Source of the DNA: DASUPK01 sp963744105
GTDB lineage: Bacteria > Actinomycetota > Thermoleophilia > Solirubrobacterales > 70-9
Assembly (NCBI GenBank): GCA_963744105.1
Contig: CAVUSJ010000003.1
Span: 86,549 to 150,548, forward strand
DNA length: 64,000 nucleotides
Direction: 5' to 3'
This document shows positions 56,588 to 64,000 of this stretch, piece by piece (the first letter of the stretch is position 1; every line of letters begins with the position of its first letter). Under the pieces are notes generated by a model. It saw only the letters and a program-made list of their open reading frames with translations, was not told where the DNA came from and did no database searches. Both the position numbers and the translations under genes were made by a program.

Positions 56588-57379
56588 ATGAAGCTCATGG
56601 GCCAGCACGCTCACGCATTGGCACGCCTGCACAAGTGGAGCATCGCGACGGCCGTCGCGGTGTTCGCCGCTGCGCTCGCCGCCCTGATCGGCACCGGCAT
56701 CGCCGGGGCGGCGCCGCGCGTGACCGTCCTGGGCGCGGCGACTCCCGCCGTTCCCTCTTGCCCGACGAACTGCCAGGCCATCGGCAAGACCACCGGCTTC
56801 CAGACCAACATCACCGGTGCCAGGAACCCCTTCGTCGTGAAGGCCCGCGGGCGGATCGTCGCCTGGTCGATCAAGACCGGCGCGCCCAGCACCAAGCCGA
56901 ACCCGCAGAACAACAACCAGAGCGACTACGACTTCTTCAGCAAGACCTTCGGGGGACCGCCCAGGGCGAGGATCGCGGTGCTCAAGCCGATCATGAAGTC
57001 GATCAGGGCGGGCAAGCCGATCTACAAGCTCAAGTCCCAGTCACCGGTTGAGGACCTCTCGAGCTTCCTCGGTCAGACGACTACCTTCACGCTCGACACC
57101 CCGCTGCGGGTGAAGCCCAACAATGTGGTTGCGCTCACGGTCCCGACCTGGGCCCCGGCGTTCGCGATCAACCAGAGCGCCGACACCAAGTGGGCGGCCA
57201 GCCGCAAGAAGGGCAAGTGCAACAACACCGCCGACATCCTGGCCGGGACGCCGCAGGACGCCCTCGGCACCCAGCGCTCGTATGGCTGCGTCTACAACAC
57301 GGCCCGCCTGCTCTACTCGGCGACGGTCGTCGCGGACCCGAACCAGTCCGCGCCGAAGAAGCCCGGTTCGAAGAAGTAA
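56588..57379 (+). CDS. secreted protein of unknown function
   Basis: A 263-residue exported protein with a long signal region (residues about 20-45, IATAVAVFAAALAALIGTGIAGAA). The mature protein begins near VLGAATPAVPSCPTNCQAIGKTTG and has two further cysteines (GKCNNTADIL, YGCVYNTARLLY), so two disulfides are possible. Mostly beta-rich with Lys/Pro-rich tail. GGAGTG-type ribosome site. No family recognised; similar proteins are frequent in Thermoleophilia as far as I recall. Confidence 0.72.
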   Translation: MKLMGQHAHALARLHKWSIATAVAVFAAALAALIGTGIAGAAPRVTVLGAATPAVPSCPTNCQAIGKTTGFQTNITGARNPFVVKARGRIVAWSIKTGAPSTKPNPQNNNQSDYDFFSKTFGGPPRARIAVLKPIMKSIRAGKPIYKLKSQSPVEDLSSFLGQTTTFTLDTPLRVKPNNVVALTVPTWAPAFAINQSADTKWAASRKKGKCNNTADILAGTPQDALGTQRSYGCVYNTARLLYSATVVADPNQSAPKKPGSKK

Positions 57380-57387
57380 CGCGGCTT

Positions 57388-57409
57388 CGCCAGGTGAAAC
57401 GGCCTGGCG
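57388..57409. terminator. bidirectional hairpin between convergent genes
   Basis: CGCCAGG, an eight-base loop and CCTGGCG, lying in the 34 bases between the convergent secreted-protein and lipoprotein genes. No T-run on either side. Confidence 0.45.
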
Positions 57410-57413
57410 GCCG

Positions 57414-57725
57414 CTAGCCGCAGGCCGACGGGTTCTGCTTGCACTGCTGCTCGAAGGCCGCCTGCGGGCTGCCCTTCTTGGGCGGGATGTCGTTGGTCTG
57501 CGAGTCGGGTTGCTGAGGGTTGAAAGTCTGGGTGCCCGTGGTGGTCGTCGTGCTCGGGGCCGTGATCGTCGGCACCGTTGAGGTGGCGGTCGGCACCGGC
57601 GAGGTGATCTCGGGGATCGAGACCGAAGGAGTCGTCGTGTCGCCCGAGCTGTCGCTTCCGCATCCCGTGCCGATCAACCCGATGGCGAGCGCCAGCGGGA
57701 TCAGCAGCAGGTATGGCCGGCTCAT
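57414..57725 (-). CDS. small Thr/Pro-rich lipoprotein
   Basis: A 103-residue exported protein: signal peptide LLLIPLALAIGLIGTGC with lipobox, then a Ser/Thr/Pro-rich linker (residues about 25-70) and a short C-terminal helix with two Cys (FEQQCKQNPSACG). The linker suggests a wall-spanning stalk. Its ATG overlaps the stop of the zinc-ribbon gene (ATGA). Function unknown. Confidence 0.75.
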   Translation of the reverse strand: MSRPYLLLIPLALAIGLIGTGCGSDSSGDTTTPSVSIPEITSPVPTATSTVPTITAPSTTTTTGTQTFNPQQPDSQTNDIPPKKGSPQAAFEQQCKQNPSACG

Positions 57726-57997
57726 GAGCCGTCGAGGGCCGGCTGGCGAAGCCCACAGTACGGGCAGTCGCTCACATCCAGCCCGATCAGCTGGCGGCAG
57801 CGGCGGCAGGTGCGCAGGTTCTCCGGGGCCCGGACGAGAGCGGACTCCGAGGGCGCCAGTGGCAGGGTGGCCGCGGCGACGTGCATCTCCTCGCCGGTCT
57901 CGCGGTCGACGTAGACGCCGTCCGGCCTGACCTTGGCGAGCGCCTCGCGGCCCGATGCCGGAGCGCGGAGCCGATAGGTCTGCTCGGGGTTCTGCAT
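57722..57997 (-). CDS. small zinc-ribbon protein
   Basis: A 91-residue cytoplasmic protein: an N-terminal beta region (TYRLRAPASGREALAKVRPDGVYVDRETGEEM) and a C-terminal zinc ribbon with two CxxC pairs (CRRCRQLIGLDVSDCPYC). Start ATG MQNPEQTYRL. Coupled to the lipoprotein gene downstream and divergent from the GT4 gene with 26 bases between. Function unknown. Confidence 0.7.
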   Translation of the reverse strand: MQNPEQTYRLRAPASGREALAKVRPDGVYVDRETGEEMHVAAATLPLAPSESALVRAPENLRTCRRCRQLIGLDVSDCPYCGLRQPALDGS

Positions 57998-58023
57998 CGC
58001 GCGCGCACAATACCGTGCTCACC

Positions 58024-59562
58024 GTGCGGATCCTCATCTTCCATGGCTACCTGCTGCGCGGGACCGGCTCCAACGTCTACAACGCCAGCCTGGCCCAGGC
58101 TCTGGCCGCCCAGGGTCATGAGGTTCACCTCTTCTGCCAGGACCGCAGAGCGCATGAACTGGATTGGGTGCGGGACAACGACAACATCACCGTGCACATC
58201 CCGGACATCGGCGGGCTGCTGCCGGTCTTCGTCGCGGACCGCTACGAGGGCTTCGAGGTCAAGACGTTCCCGGAGCTCACCGACGCGGAGCTCGACCGCT
58301 ACCTCGACGCGAACGTCGCCGCGGTGCGGGACGTGGTGGAGACCTTCGGCGAGCCGGACGCCGCCCTCGCCAACCACCTGGTCATGGGGCCGGCGATCCT
58401 GGCCCGGTCCGGGCTGCGCTTCGCGATCAAGGTCCACGGCTCCGATCTCTCCTACACGGTCCGGCCCCACCCGGACCGGTTCGTCCCCTACGCGAGAGAG
58501 GGCACGGACGCCGCCGCCGGGATCCTGGTCGGCTCATCCCACACCGCGAGGGCGCTGTTCGAGACGGTCCCGGACCCGGGCATCCCGGAGCGCACCCGGC
58601 TCGGGCCGCCCGGCGTCGACGTCCACCGCTTCCGACCGCATCCGGAGGAGGAGGCGCTCCACGATCTCGGCGCGCTCGCCGACGACCTCGCGGCGGAGAC
58701 GCCGGCTGATCCGGAGGAGAGCGGGGATTCCTTCGGGCGGGACGGCCCGGCGCTCGCCGGGGCGCTCCGCGCCTGGGGGGAGGGAGACCCGCGCGTGCTC
58801 TTCGTAGGCAAGCTCCTGGTCAGCAAGGGCGTCGACCTGCTCGCGGCGGCCTGGCCGCTGGTCCACCACGAGCGCACGGCCGCGGGTGCCCCCGCGCCCC
58901 GCCTGCTCTTCATCGGCTTCGGGGCGTTCGAGCAGGGCCTGCGCACCCTGGTCGACGCCCTCGACCGCGGCGACCTGGACGCCGCTCGCGAGGTGGCGGC
59001 GAGAGGCCGCGGGCTCGAGGACCAACATGAACGGCGGCGACAAACCCCGCCGCCGGATCAATCGCTGCCGATCCTCTCGAGGTTCTTCGAGGACCCGCCC
59101 GCGGGCTACGCCGAAGCCGCCCGGGACGCCGCCGGCTCGATGCTGATCGGCGGCCGCCTCGAGCACGACGAGGTCGCCGACGTGATGCCGGCCGCCCACA
59201 CCTTCGCGATGCCGAGCACCTGGCCCGAGGCGTTCGGGATGGTCCCGGCGGAGTCCGCGGCCTGCGGTGTTCCCCCGACCGCCGCCGACCACTCGGGGAT
59301 GCGGGAGGTCGCGCAGCTCCTGGCCGAGGCGGTGCCGGCAGATCTGGGCCGGCTCCTGAGCTTCCCTGTGGGCCCGGAGGCGGTCACTGAGCTCGCCGAC
59401 CGCCTCGATGGCTGGCTCGGACTGGAGCCCGATCGGTGGCGCCAGGCCGGCCTCGCGCTCTCCAAGAGGGTCGATCAGCTGTGGAGCTGGGAGGGCGTCG
59501 CGCGGACGGTCATAGCAGCTTCAGCAGGTCATCTCGATGACCTGCCGAGGGTTACCGGCTGA
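58024..59562 (+). CDS. GT4 family glycosyltransferase
   Basis: A 512-residue retaining GT-B enzyme. N-terminal Rossmann: ILIFHGYLLRGTGSNVYNASLAQALAAQGHEVHLFCQD; acceptor side FAIKVHGSDLSYTV; donor side VLFVGKLLVSKGVDLLAAAWPLV and the E-x7-E motif in WPEAFGMVPAESAACGVPPTAADHSG. An inserted charged loop near residues 335-370 (RGLEDQHERRRQ) is unusual. GTG at 58024 used; another in-frame GTG lies three codons upstream. Stands just before the oxidase operon, unrelated in function. Confidence 0.9.
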   Translation: MRILIFHGYLLRGTGSNVYNASLAQALAAQGHEVHLFCQDRRAHELDWVRDNDNITVHIPDIGGLLPVFVADRYEGFEVKTFPELTDAELDRYLDANVAAVRDVVETFGEPDAALANHLVMGPAILARSGLRFAIKVHGSDLSYTVRPHPDRFVPYAREGTDAAAGILVGSSHTARALFETVPDPGIPERTRLGPPGVDVHRFRPHPEEEALHDLGALADDLAAETPADPEESGDSFGRDGPALAGALRAWGEGDPRVLFVGKLLVSKGVDLLAAAWPLVHHERTAAGAPAPRLLFIGFGAFEQGLRTLVDALDRGDLDAAREVAARGRGLEDQHERRRQTPPPDQSLPILSRFFEDPPAGYAEAARDAAGSMLIGGRLEHDEVADVMPAAHTFAMPSTWPEAFGMVPAESAACGVPPTAADHSGMREVAQLLAEAVPADLGRLLSFPVGPEAVTELADRLDGWLGLEPDRWRQAGLALSKRVDQLWSWEGVARTVIAASAGHLDDLPRVTG

Positions 59563-59584
59563 CTCCTGAATAGAATGGCGCCCG

Positions 59585-60361
59585 ATGCGGGGCCTACCCC
59601 TAGCCAAGCTGATCGCGGCCGTGATCGTCCTCACCGTCGTCACCTCGGTGATCATGTTGATCCCGAACTGGAACGGCGAGCAGGCGTCGACGGCCGCGCC
59701 CAAGATCGACACGCTGCTCGACGTGATCATCGTGATCGCGTCGTTTGTCTTCTCGGTGGTCATGGTGATGCTCGTCTACGCCGTCTGGAAGTGGAGGGCG
59801 AAGCCGGGCGACGAGTCGGACGGCGCGCCGATCCACGGCAACACGCGCATCGAAGTCGCCTGGACCGCGATCCCGACCGTGATCGTGCTCGGGCTCGCGA
59901 TCTACTCCTGGATCACGCTGGACAACATCGAGGCGCACGACCCGAATCGCATGGTGGTCGACGTCTACTCCCAGCAGTACGAGTGGCACTTCGACTATCC
60001 GGAGACGGGCACGACCTCGCGGGAGCTGCACGTCCCGGTCAACCGGCAGATCGAGTTCCGGATGCACGCGCTCGACGTCATCCACTCGTTCTGGGTGCCG
60101 GAGTGGCGGATCAAGAAGGACAACGTCCCGGGGATCACGACCCGTGCGTACATAACTCCGACCAAGACCGGGGACTTCACGCTCGTGTGCACCGAGCTCT
60201 GCGGGATCGGCCACGCGACGATGCGCGCCCCGGTGGTGGTCGAGGACTCGCAGGCGGCGTGGCAGCAGTGGGCCGCGAAGCAGCCACCGATCAAGTCAGA
60301 CGAGCAGCAGGGAGAGAAGCAGCCCAATGGCCCGACGACACCAAGCCCGATCAGGCAGTGA
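59585..60361 (+). CDS. coxB: cytochrome c oxidase subunit II
   Basis: A 258-residue subunit that takes electrons from cytochrome c. Signal anchor LIAAVIVLTVVTSVIML and second helix at residues about 45-70, then the CuA cupredoxin domain with the first ligand His in ALDVIHSFWVPEW and the motif CTELCGIGHATM (C-x3-C-x3-H-x2-M). The acid patch DVYSQQYEWHFDYPE precedes it. No fused cytochrome c domain follows the CuA region. First gene of the coxB-coxA-(USP-like)-coxC operon, with 37 bases to coxA. Confidence 0.95.
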   Translation: MRGLPLAKLIAAVIVLTVVTSVIMLIPNWNGEQASTAAPKIDTLLDVIIVIASFVFSVVMVMLVYAVWKWRAKPGDESDGAPIHGNTRIEVAWTAIPTVIVLGLAIYSWITLDNIEAHDPNRMVVDVYSQQYEWHFDYPETGTTSRELHVPVNRQIEFRMHALDVIHSFWVPEWRIKKDNVPGITTRAYITPTKTGDFTLVCTELCGIGHATMRAPVVVEDSQAAWQQWAAKQPPIKSDEQQGEKQPNGPTTPSPIRQ

Positions 60362-60398
60362 CCTTAGGAACGATTGAGATAATCCGGAGGATGGAAGG

Positions 60399-62324
60399 AT
60401 GGCGGGAGTGACTGCGGCCCTGTTCAGGCGGCCCGGCTGGTGGCGGGCCTTGAGCTACACGATCCTCGGCGCGGCGTTCGGCTTCGCGCTCGTGGTGATC
60501 CTGCGGAAGGTCTCCGGCCTGCCGACGTTCCAGACGCAGCAGACCGGCTACCCGCAGGTCATCGTCCCGGCGATCACCGGCCCGCTCGGGTTCCTGGTCG
60601 GCATCGGCTGCTTCGACTACTGGCTCCGCTGGGCGGTCGGCGCGCCGACCTTCCCCGTCGAGCGCGAGCACGAGAATCACGGCGCCTACAGCTGGCGCGA
60701 CTACTTCAAGGTCAACACGGACCACAAGGTGATCGGGATCCAGTACCTGGTCACGACCTTCTTCTTCTTTTTCGTCGGCGGCCTGATCGCGATGATCATG
60801 CGGGCCGAGCTGGCGCAGCCCGGCACCCAGATCGTCGACCCGAGCACCTTCAACAGCCTCTTCTCGACGCACGCGGCGCTGATGATCTTCGTGTTCGTCA
60901 TCCCGGCCTTCGCCGGAATCGCGAACTACGTCCTGCCGCTGATGATCGGCGCGCCGGACATGGCGTTCCCGCGGCTCAACGCCCTGAGCTACTGGATGCT
61001 CCCCGTGGCCGGGTGTCTGTTCCTCGGGAGCTACCTCGCTCCGGGCGGCGCGTTCGACGCCGGCTGGACCGGCTACGCGCCCCTCTCGACCGGAGCCCCC
61101 TTGGGCCAGTCCTTCTTCAACCTCGGGGTGCAGTTCGCCGGCGCCTCCTCGATCGCCACGGCGCTGAACTTCCTGGTCACGATCGTGACCATGCGTGCGC
61201 CGGGAATGAACTTCTGGCGCCTGCCCCTGCTGGTCTGGGCGAACCTCTCGACCTCGCTGCTCGTGGTCGCCGCCACGCCGTTCATCGCGGGCGTGCAGTT
61301 CATGGTCCTCTTCGACCGGATTCTCCACACCAACTTCTTCCAGGCGGCCTTCGGCGGGGACGTGATCAGCTACCAGCACATCTTCTGGTTCTACTCGCAC
61401 CCGGCCGTCTACATCATGATGTTGCCCGGGTTCGGGATCGTCAGCGAGGTGATCTCGACGCACTCGCGCAAGCCGATCTTCGGATACCGGCTGATGGCCC
61501 TGGCCCTGATCGGGATCGTGGTGCTGAGCTACTCGGTCTGGGCGCACCACATGTTCGTCGCCGGGATGTTCAGCTGGCTGCGGGTGCCGATGATGATCAC
61601 CACCCTGCTGATCGCGGTGCCGACCGGGATCAAGATCTTCTCCTGGCTCGGGACCCTCTACGAGGGGGTGATCCATCTCAGATCGACGGCGATGCTCTTC
61701 GCCCTCGGTTTCATCGCCACCTTCACGATCGGCGGGATCTCCGGCGTGATGCTCGGGATGATCCCGATCGACATCCACGTCTCGGACACCTACTTCGTAG
61801 TGGCTCACATCCACTTCGTGCTCTTCGGCGGCTCGGTCTTCACGATCTTCGCCGGCGTCTACCACTGGTTCCCGAAGATGACCGGGCGGATGTACGACGA
61901 GAAGCTCGGCCGCATCCACTTCTGGCTGACCCTGGTCGGGATGCTCGGCACCTTCATCCCGATGCACTGGATCGGCATGGAGGGCATGCCGCGGCGGGTC
62001 GCCGACTACTCGGCGCAGTTCGGCGACTGGAACCTCTTCATCTCCATCTGCTCCTTCATCCTCGGCGCCGCCCAGCTGATCTTCCTCTACAACATGATCG
62101 TCAGCTGGCGCTTCGGCCCGAAGGCGGGCCCGAACCCCTGGCGCGCCAAGACCATCGAGTGGCAGGTCAGCTCGCCGCCGCCGGTCTTCAACTTCGATGA
62201 GATCCCGCGCGTCGTCGGCGGCCCGTACGAGTACGGCGTCCCCGGCGCGAGGCACGTGATCATGCCCGGCGAGGAGTCCGAGGTCAGGGAGCCGCAGAAG
62301 GCCGGGGTGGGGGCGCCGTCGTGA
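60399..62324 (+). CDS. coxA: cytochrome c oxidase subunit I, A2-type with extra N-terminal helices
   Basis: A 641-residue heme-copper oxidase catalytic subunit. Heme a ligand in SLFSTHAALMIFVF, CuB His-Tyr in FWFYSHPAVYIMMLPGFG, CuB His pair in YSVWAHHMFVAGM, and heme a3/heme a ligands in VVAHIHFVLFGG. The K-channel start is normal; the gate Glu of A1 enzymes (HPEVY) is Ala and the preceding YS marks the A2 class. Two additional N-terminal helices (LSYTILGAAFGFALVVIL, VIVPAITGPLGFLVGIGCFDYWL) come before the standard twelve. GGAGG ribosome site at 60386-60390. Confidence 0.96.
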   Translation: MAGVTAALFRRPGWWRALSYTILGAAFGFALVVILRKVSGLPTFQTQQTGYPQVIVPAITGPLGFLVGIGCFDYWLRWAVGAPTFPVEREHENHGAYSWRDYFKVNTDHKVIGIQYLVTTFFFFFVGGLIAMIMRAELAQPGTQIVDPSTFNSLFSTHAALMIFVFVIPAFAGIANYVLPLMIGAPDMAFPRLNALSYWMLPVAGCLFLGSYLAPGGAFDAGWTGYAPLSTGAPLGQSFFNLGVQFAGASSIATALNFLVTIVTMRAPGMNFWRLPLLVWANLSTSLLVVAATPFIAGVQFMVLFDRILHTNFFQAAFGGDVISYQHIFWFYSHPAVYIMMLPGFGIVSEVISTHSRKPIFGYRLMALALIGIVVLSYSVWAHHMFVAGMFSWLRVPMMITTLLIAVPTGIKIFSWLGTLYEGVIHLRSTAMLFALGFIATFTIGGISGVMLGMIPIDIHVSDTYFVVAHIHFVLFGGSVFTIFAGVYHWFPKMTGRMYDEKLGRIHFWLTLVGMLGTFIPMHWIGMEGMPRRVADYSAQFGDWNLFISICSFILGAAQLIFLYNMIVSWRFGPKAGPNPWRAKTIEWQVSSPPPVFNFDEIPRVVGGPYEYGVPGARHVIMPGEESEVREPQKAGVGAPS

Positions 62325-63370
62325 CCGAGGAAACGAAGACGACGACGCCCCCTGGCGAGGAGGCGCCGCGCGAGCATCCCGCGGTCGATCCCTCCGAGGG
62401 CGAGACCGCGATCACCGACGTAGGCACGCCATCGGAGCACGCCTCCGAGGTCGTCGCCAAGCCCGAGGTCGCGACCTTCGGCGACCCGGACCCGCCCCCC
62501 ACGCGGGAGGGAGTCAAGCGCGTCCTGGCGTTTCTCAACGAGGTCGCGGGCGGCCGCAAGCTGCTGACGGCCTGCCGCGAGCTCTCCGACGCCGGCGCGG
62601 ACTACTTCGCAGTGGTGGCCCCGCAGAACCTGCCCATCGTCGGCCAGCTGGTCGACACGGAGGAGCGCCGCGATGCCGCGCAGAGCCGGGTCGACGTCAC
62701 CCAGGCGGTCCTCCGCGAATTCAGCATTGAGTCGGTGGGCGCGGTGATGGACCCCGATCCGTCGCTGGCGCTGGACGACGCGGTGCGCGCGACGCAGCCG
62801 GACTACATCCTTCTCTCCTGCCTGTACGAGACCCGCTTCGGCCTCACCCGCAAGGACCTGGTCGAGTGGGCGAAGGCCCGCTACGACCGCGTGGAGCACA
62901 TCCCGGTCCGCGTCGACGACGACGCCGTGCGCTGGGACCTGACCCACACACTCGTCGTGGCGACGCAGACCGTGAACAGCAAGGACCTGGTGAACCGGCT
63001 CGCGCAGCGCGCCAAGGACCGTCCTCACCGGTACACGTTCATCTGCCCGAGCTCCGGCGCGATCAGCCGCGAGGAGGTCTGCTCGCGGCTGGCGGCGACG
63101 CTCGCCGAGATGTATCGCAACGAGATCGACGCGACCGGGCAGCCGATGAGCCCCGACCCCTTCCAGGCCGTCAAGAACGCGGTCGAGCACTACCGGATCG
63201 ACGACATCCTGATCTCCACCCTTCGCGGCGAGCAGTCGAAGTGGCTGGAGGAGGGCCTGATCGAGAAGGTCCAGGGCATCACCGACAAGCCGGTGGAGCA
63301 CGTCGAGTCGGGCACGGAGCCCGCCGCGTCCACTGCGGGGGCGCCCGTCGCGGCGGGAGCTGAGGGCTGA
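62321..63370 (+). CDS. uncharacterised protein with USP-like halves, inside the cox operon
   Basis: A 349-residue cytoplasmic protein between coxA and coxC. An acidic disordered stretch of about 60 residues is followed by two alpha/beta halves: residues about 65-180 (RKLLTACRELSDAGADYFAVVAPQ, DYILLSCLYETRFGL) and 200-320 (THTLVVATQTVNSKDLVNRLAQRAKD, RYTFICPSSG, IDDILISTLRGEQSKWLEEGLIEKV), matching the strand/helix order and the phosphate-loop-like ISTLRGEQSKW of universal stress proteins. GTG start overlaps the coxA stop and its own stop overlaps coxC (TGATG), so it is made in fixed ratio with the oxidase. No USP ATP motif (G-x2-G-x9-G-S/T) is complete. Confidence 0.72.
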   Translation: MTEETKTTTPPGEEAPREHPAVDPSEGETAITDVGTPSEHASEVVAKPEVATFGDPDPPPTREGVKRVLAFLNEVAGGRKLLTACRELSDAGADYFAVVAPQNLPIVGQLVDTEERRDAAQSRVDVTQAVLREFSIESVGAVMDPDPSLALDDAVRATQPDYILLSCLYETRFGLTRKDLVEWAKARYDRVEHIPVRVDDDAVRWDLTHTLVVATQTVNSKDLVNRLAQRAKDRPHRYTFICPSSGAISREEVCSRLAATLAEMYRNEIDATGQPMSPDPFQAVKNAVEHYRIDDILISTLRGEQSKWLEEGLIEKVQGITDKPVEHVESGTEPAASTAGAPVAAGAEG

Positions 63371-64000
63371 TGGAGTCCGCGTCGGTAGCGGTCGGCCACG
63401 GCGACGGCCACGCGGAGGAGCACCACGCCCATCCGCCGGAGGCCAATCGGAGCTCGCGAATAGACAAGCAGACCCTCGGGATCCTGCTCTTCATCGTCTC
63501 CGAGGTGATGCTCTTCGGGGCGTTCTTCGCCTCGTACTTCTTCCTGCGCGTGGTCGCGAACAACGGCCCGTGGCCTCCGGACCCGTTCGAGCTCCCGGTC
63601 GCCGTCGCGGGAATGAACACGGCGATCCTGGTCTCGTCGAGCTTCACGATGCACTGGGCGCTCGAGTCGATCCGCAGGAACAATCGCCGCGGCCTGAAGA
63701 TGGGTCTCGCGCTGACCTTCCTGCTGGGCCTCACCTTCCTCTTCATCCAGCTCAACGAGTACGTCCACATCGGCTTCAGCGCCCGTGACGACGCCTTCGG
63801 GTCGATCTTCTACGGCCTCACGGGCCTGCACGGCGCGCACGTCACCGTCGGGCTGATCCTGCTGGGGATCGCGAACGTCCGCGCCTGGCGCGGCCACTAC
63901 GGCCCGGAGGCGAAGGACCACCTCGGCGTCGAAGTGCCGGGCATCTACTGGCACTTCGTCGACGTCATGTGGATCGTCGTCTTCACGACCGTCTACATCC
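63370..64000 (+). CDS. coxC: cytochrome c oxidase subunit III, 3'-truncated by window end
   Basis: Reads in frame from an ATG overlapping the previous stop to the last base (210 codons). A His-rich N-terminus (GHGDGHAEEHHAHPP) precedes the membrane part with LLFIVSEVMLFGAFFASYF, LVSSSFTMHWALESI, FIQLNEYVHIGF, YGLTGLHGAHVTVGLI and the ending GIYWHFVDVMWIVVFTTVYI; the conserved Glu (SEVMLF) and the HxxxVxxG/WHFVDxxW blocks are all there. The last helix is close to complete, so few residues are missing. Confidence 0.95.
   Translation, partial: MESASVAVGHGDGHAEEHHAHPPEANRSSRIDKQTLGILLFIVSEVMLFGAFFASYFFLRVVANNGPWPPDPFELPVAVAGMNTAILVSSSFTMHWALESIRRNNRRGLKMGLALTFLLGLTFLFIQLNEYVHIGFSARDDAFGSIFYGLTGLHGAHVTVGLILLGIANVRAWRGHYGPEAKDHLGVEVPGIYWHFVDVMWIVVFTTVYI

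Noticed and set aside
60351..62255. 634-codon minus-strand frame opposite coxA
   Set aside because: Composition is dominated by His/Asp/Arg/Glu and mirrors the codon pattern of coxA; it is a shadow frame.

Overview
The window is high-GC bacterial chromosome with dense, mostly co-directional operons and many 1-8 base gene overlaps (ATGA, GTGA). I infer an Actinomycetota bacterium, most likely of the deep-branching Thermoleophilia/Solirubrobacterales type. Supporting signs are a CysM of the O-phosphoserine/CysO-dependent kind with a Mec-type JAMM protease nearby, a CBS-less GuaB3 next to guaA, an actinobacterial-style c-di-AMP riboswitch ahead of M23 peptidases, a type 2 PyrF, DUF1802 and DUF2007 proteins, and many GTG/TTG starts. 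The genus cannot be named from sequence alone. I see no tRNA, rRNA, CRISPR array, insertion sequence, prophage or plasmid functions.

Layout. 1-2790 (minus): polar amino-acid ABC transporter operon followed by a cut-off lipoprotein. 2906-4706 (plus): cysM and an unknown gene. 4720-6185 (minus): glycosyltransferase and RmlC-like epimerase. 6280-7169 (plus): Mec-like protease and a zinc-ribbon/DUF2007 membrane protein. 7065-9627 (minus): peptidase-MA-like, DUF1152 and DUF1802 proteins behind a good promoter. 9859-13348 (minus): hyuA and a frameshifted hyuB. 13466-15085: secreted protein, methyltransferase, Cys-rich small protein. 15250-17732: nadB and a divergent histone-deacetylase-like hydrolase. 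17715-20553 (minus): long coiled coil plus ComEA-type HhH protein, frameshifted. 20691-23318: Flp-like pilin, rph, rdgB, CDF transporter. 23476-26802: roadblock-like protein, small basic protein, tldD, tldE. 26886-30722: HU, pyrF, LysM protein, D,D-carboxypeptidase, PfkB kinase. 30723-33826: structured leader, guaB3, guaA. 34673-36465 (minus): ACT protein and two M23 peptidases under a c-di-AMP riboswitch. 36697-47180: rplM, rpsI, glmM, glmS, lipoprotein, acpS, nnr, alr, CCA/poly(A) polymerase family gene. 47283-50194: HIT, enoyl-CoA hydratase, IF-1 and three related small secreted proteins. 50210-56521 (minus): glycosidase, ABC-2 exporter, EamA permease, amidase with a small partner. 56588-59562: secreted protein, lipoprotein, zinc ribbon, GT4. 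59585-64000: coxB, coxA, a USP-like gene, and coxC cut by the window end.

Themes. Wall synthesis and remodelling (glmM, glmS, alr, D,D-carboxypeptidase, LysM, c-di-AMP-controlled M23 enzymes), purine/pyrimidine synthesis (guaB3, guaA, pyrF) and aerobic respiration (A2-type oxidase) dominate. Two caveats affect the annotation. First, four otherwise well-preserved genes carry one-base indels, each in or next to a short G/C run, which looks more like sequence error than decay. Second, at least six convincing genes have no ATG/GTG/TTG at the place where the family should begin; CTG, ATC or ATA codons sit there instead. The most unusual biology is the 144-residue acidic extension on ribosomal protein S9, a USP-like gene inside the cytochrome oxidase operon, and the translationally coupled roadblock/small protein/TldD/TldE cluster.
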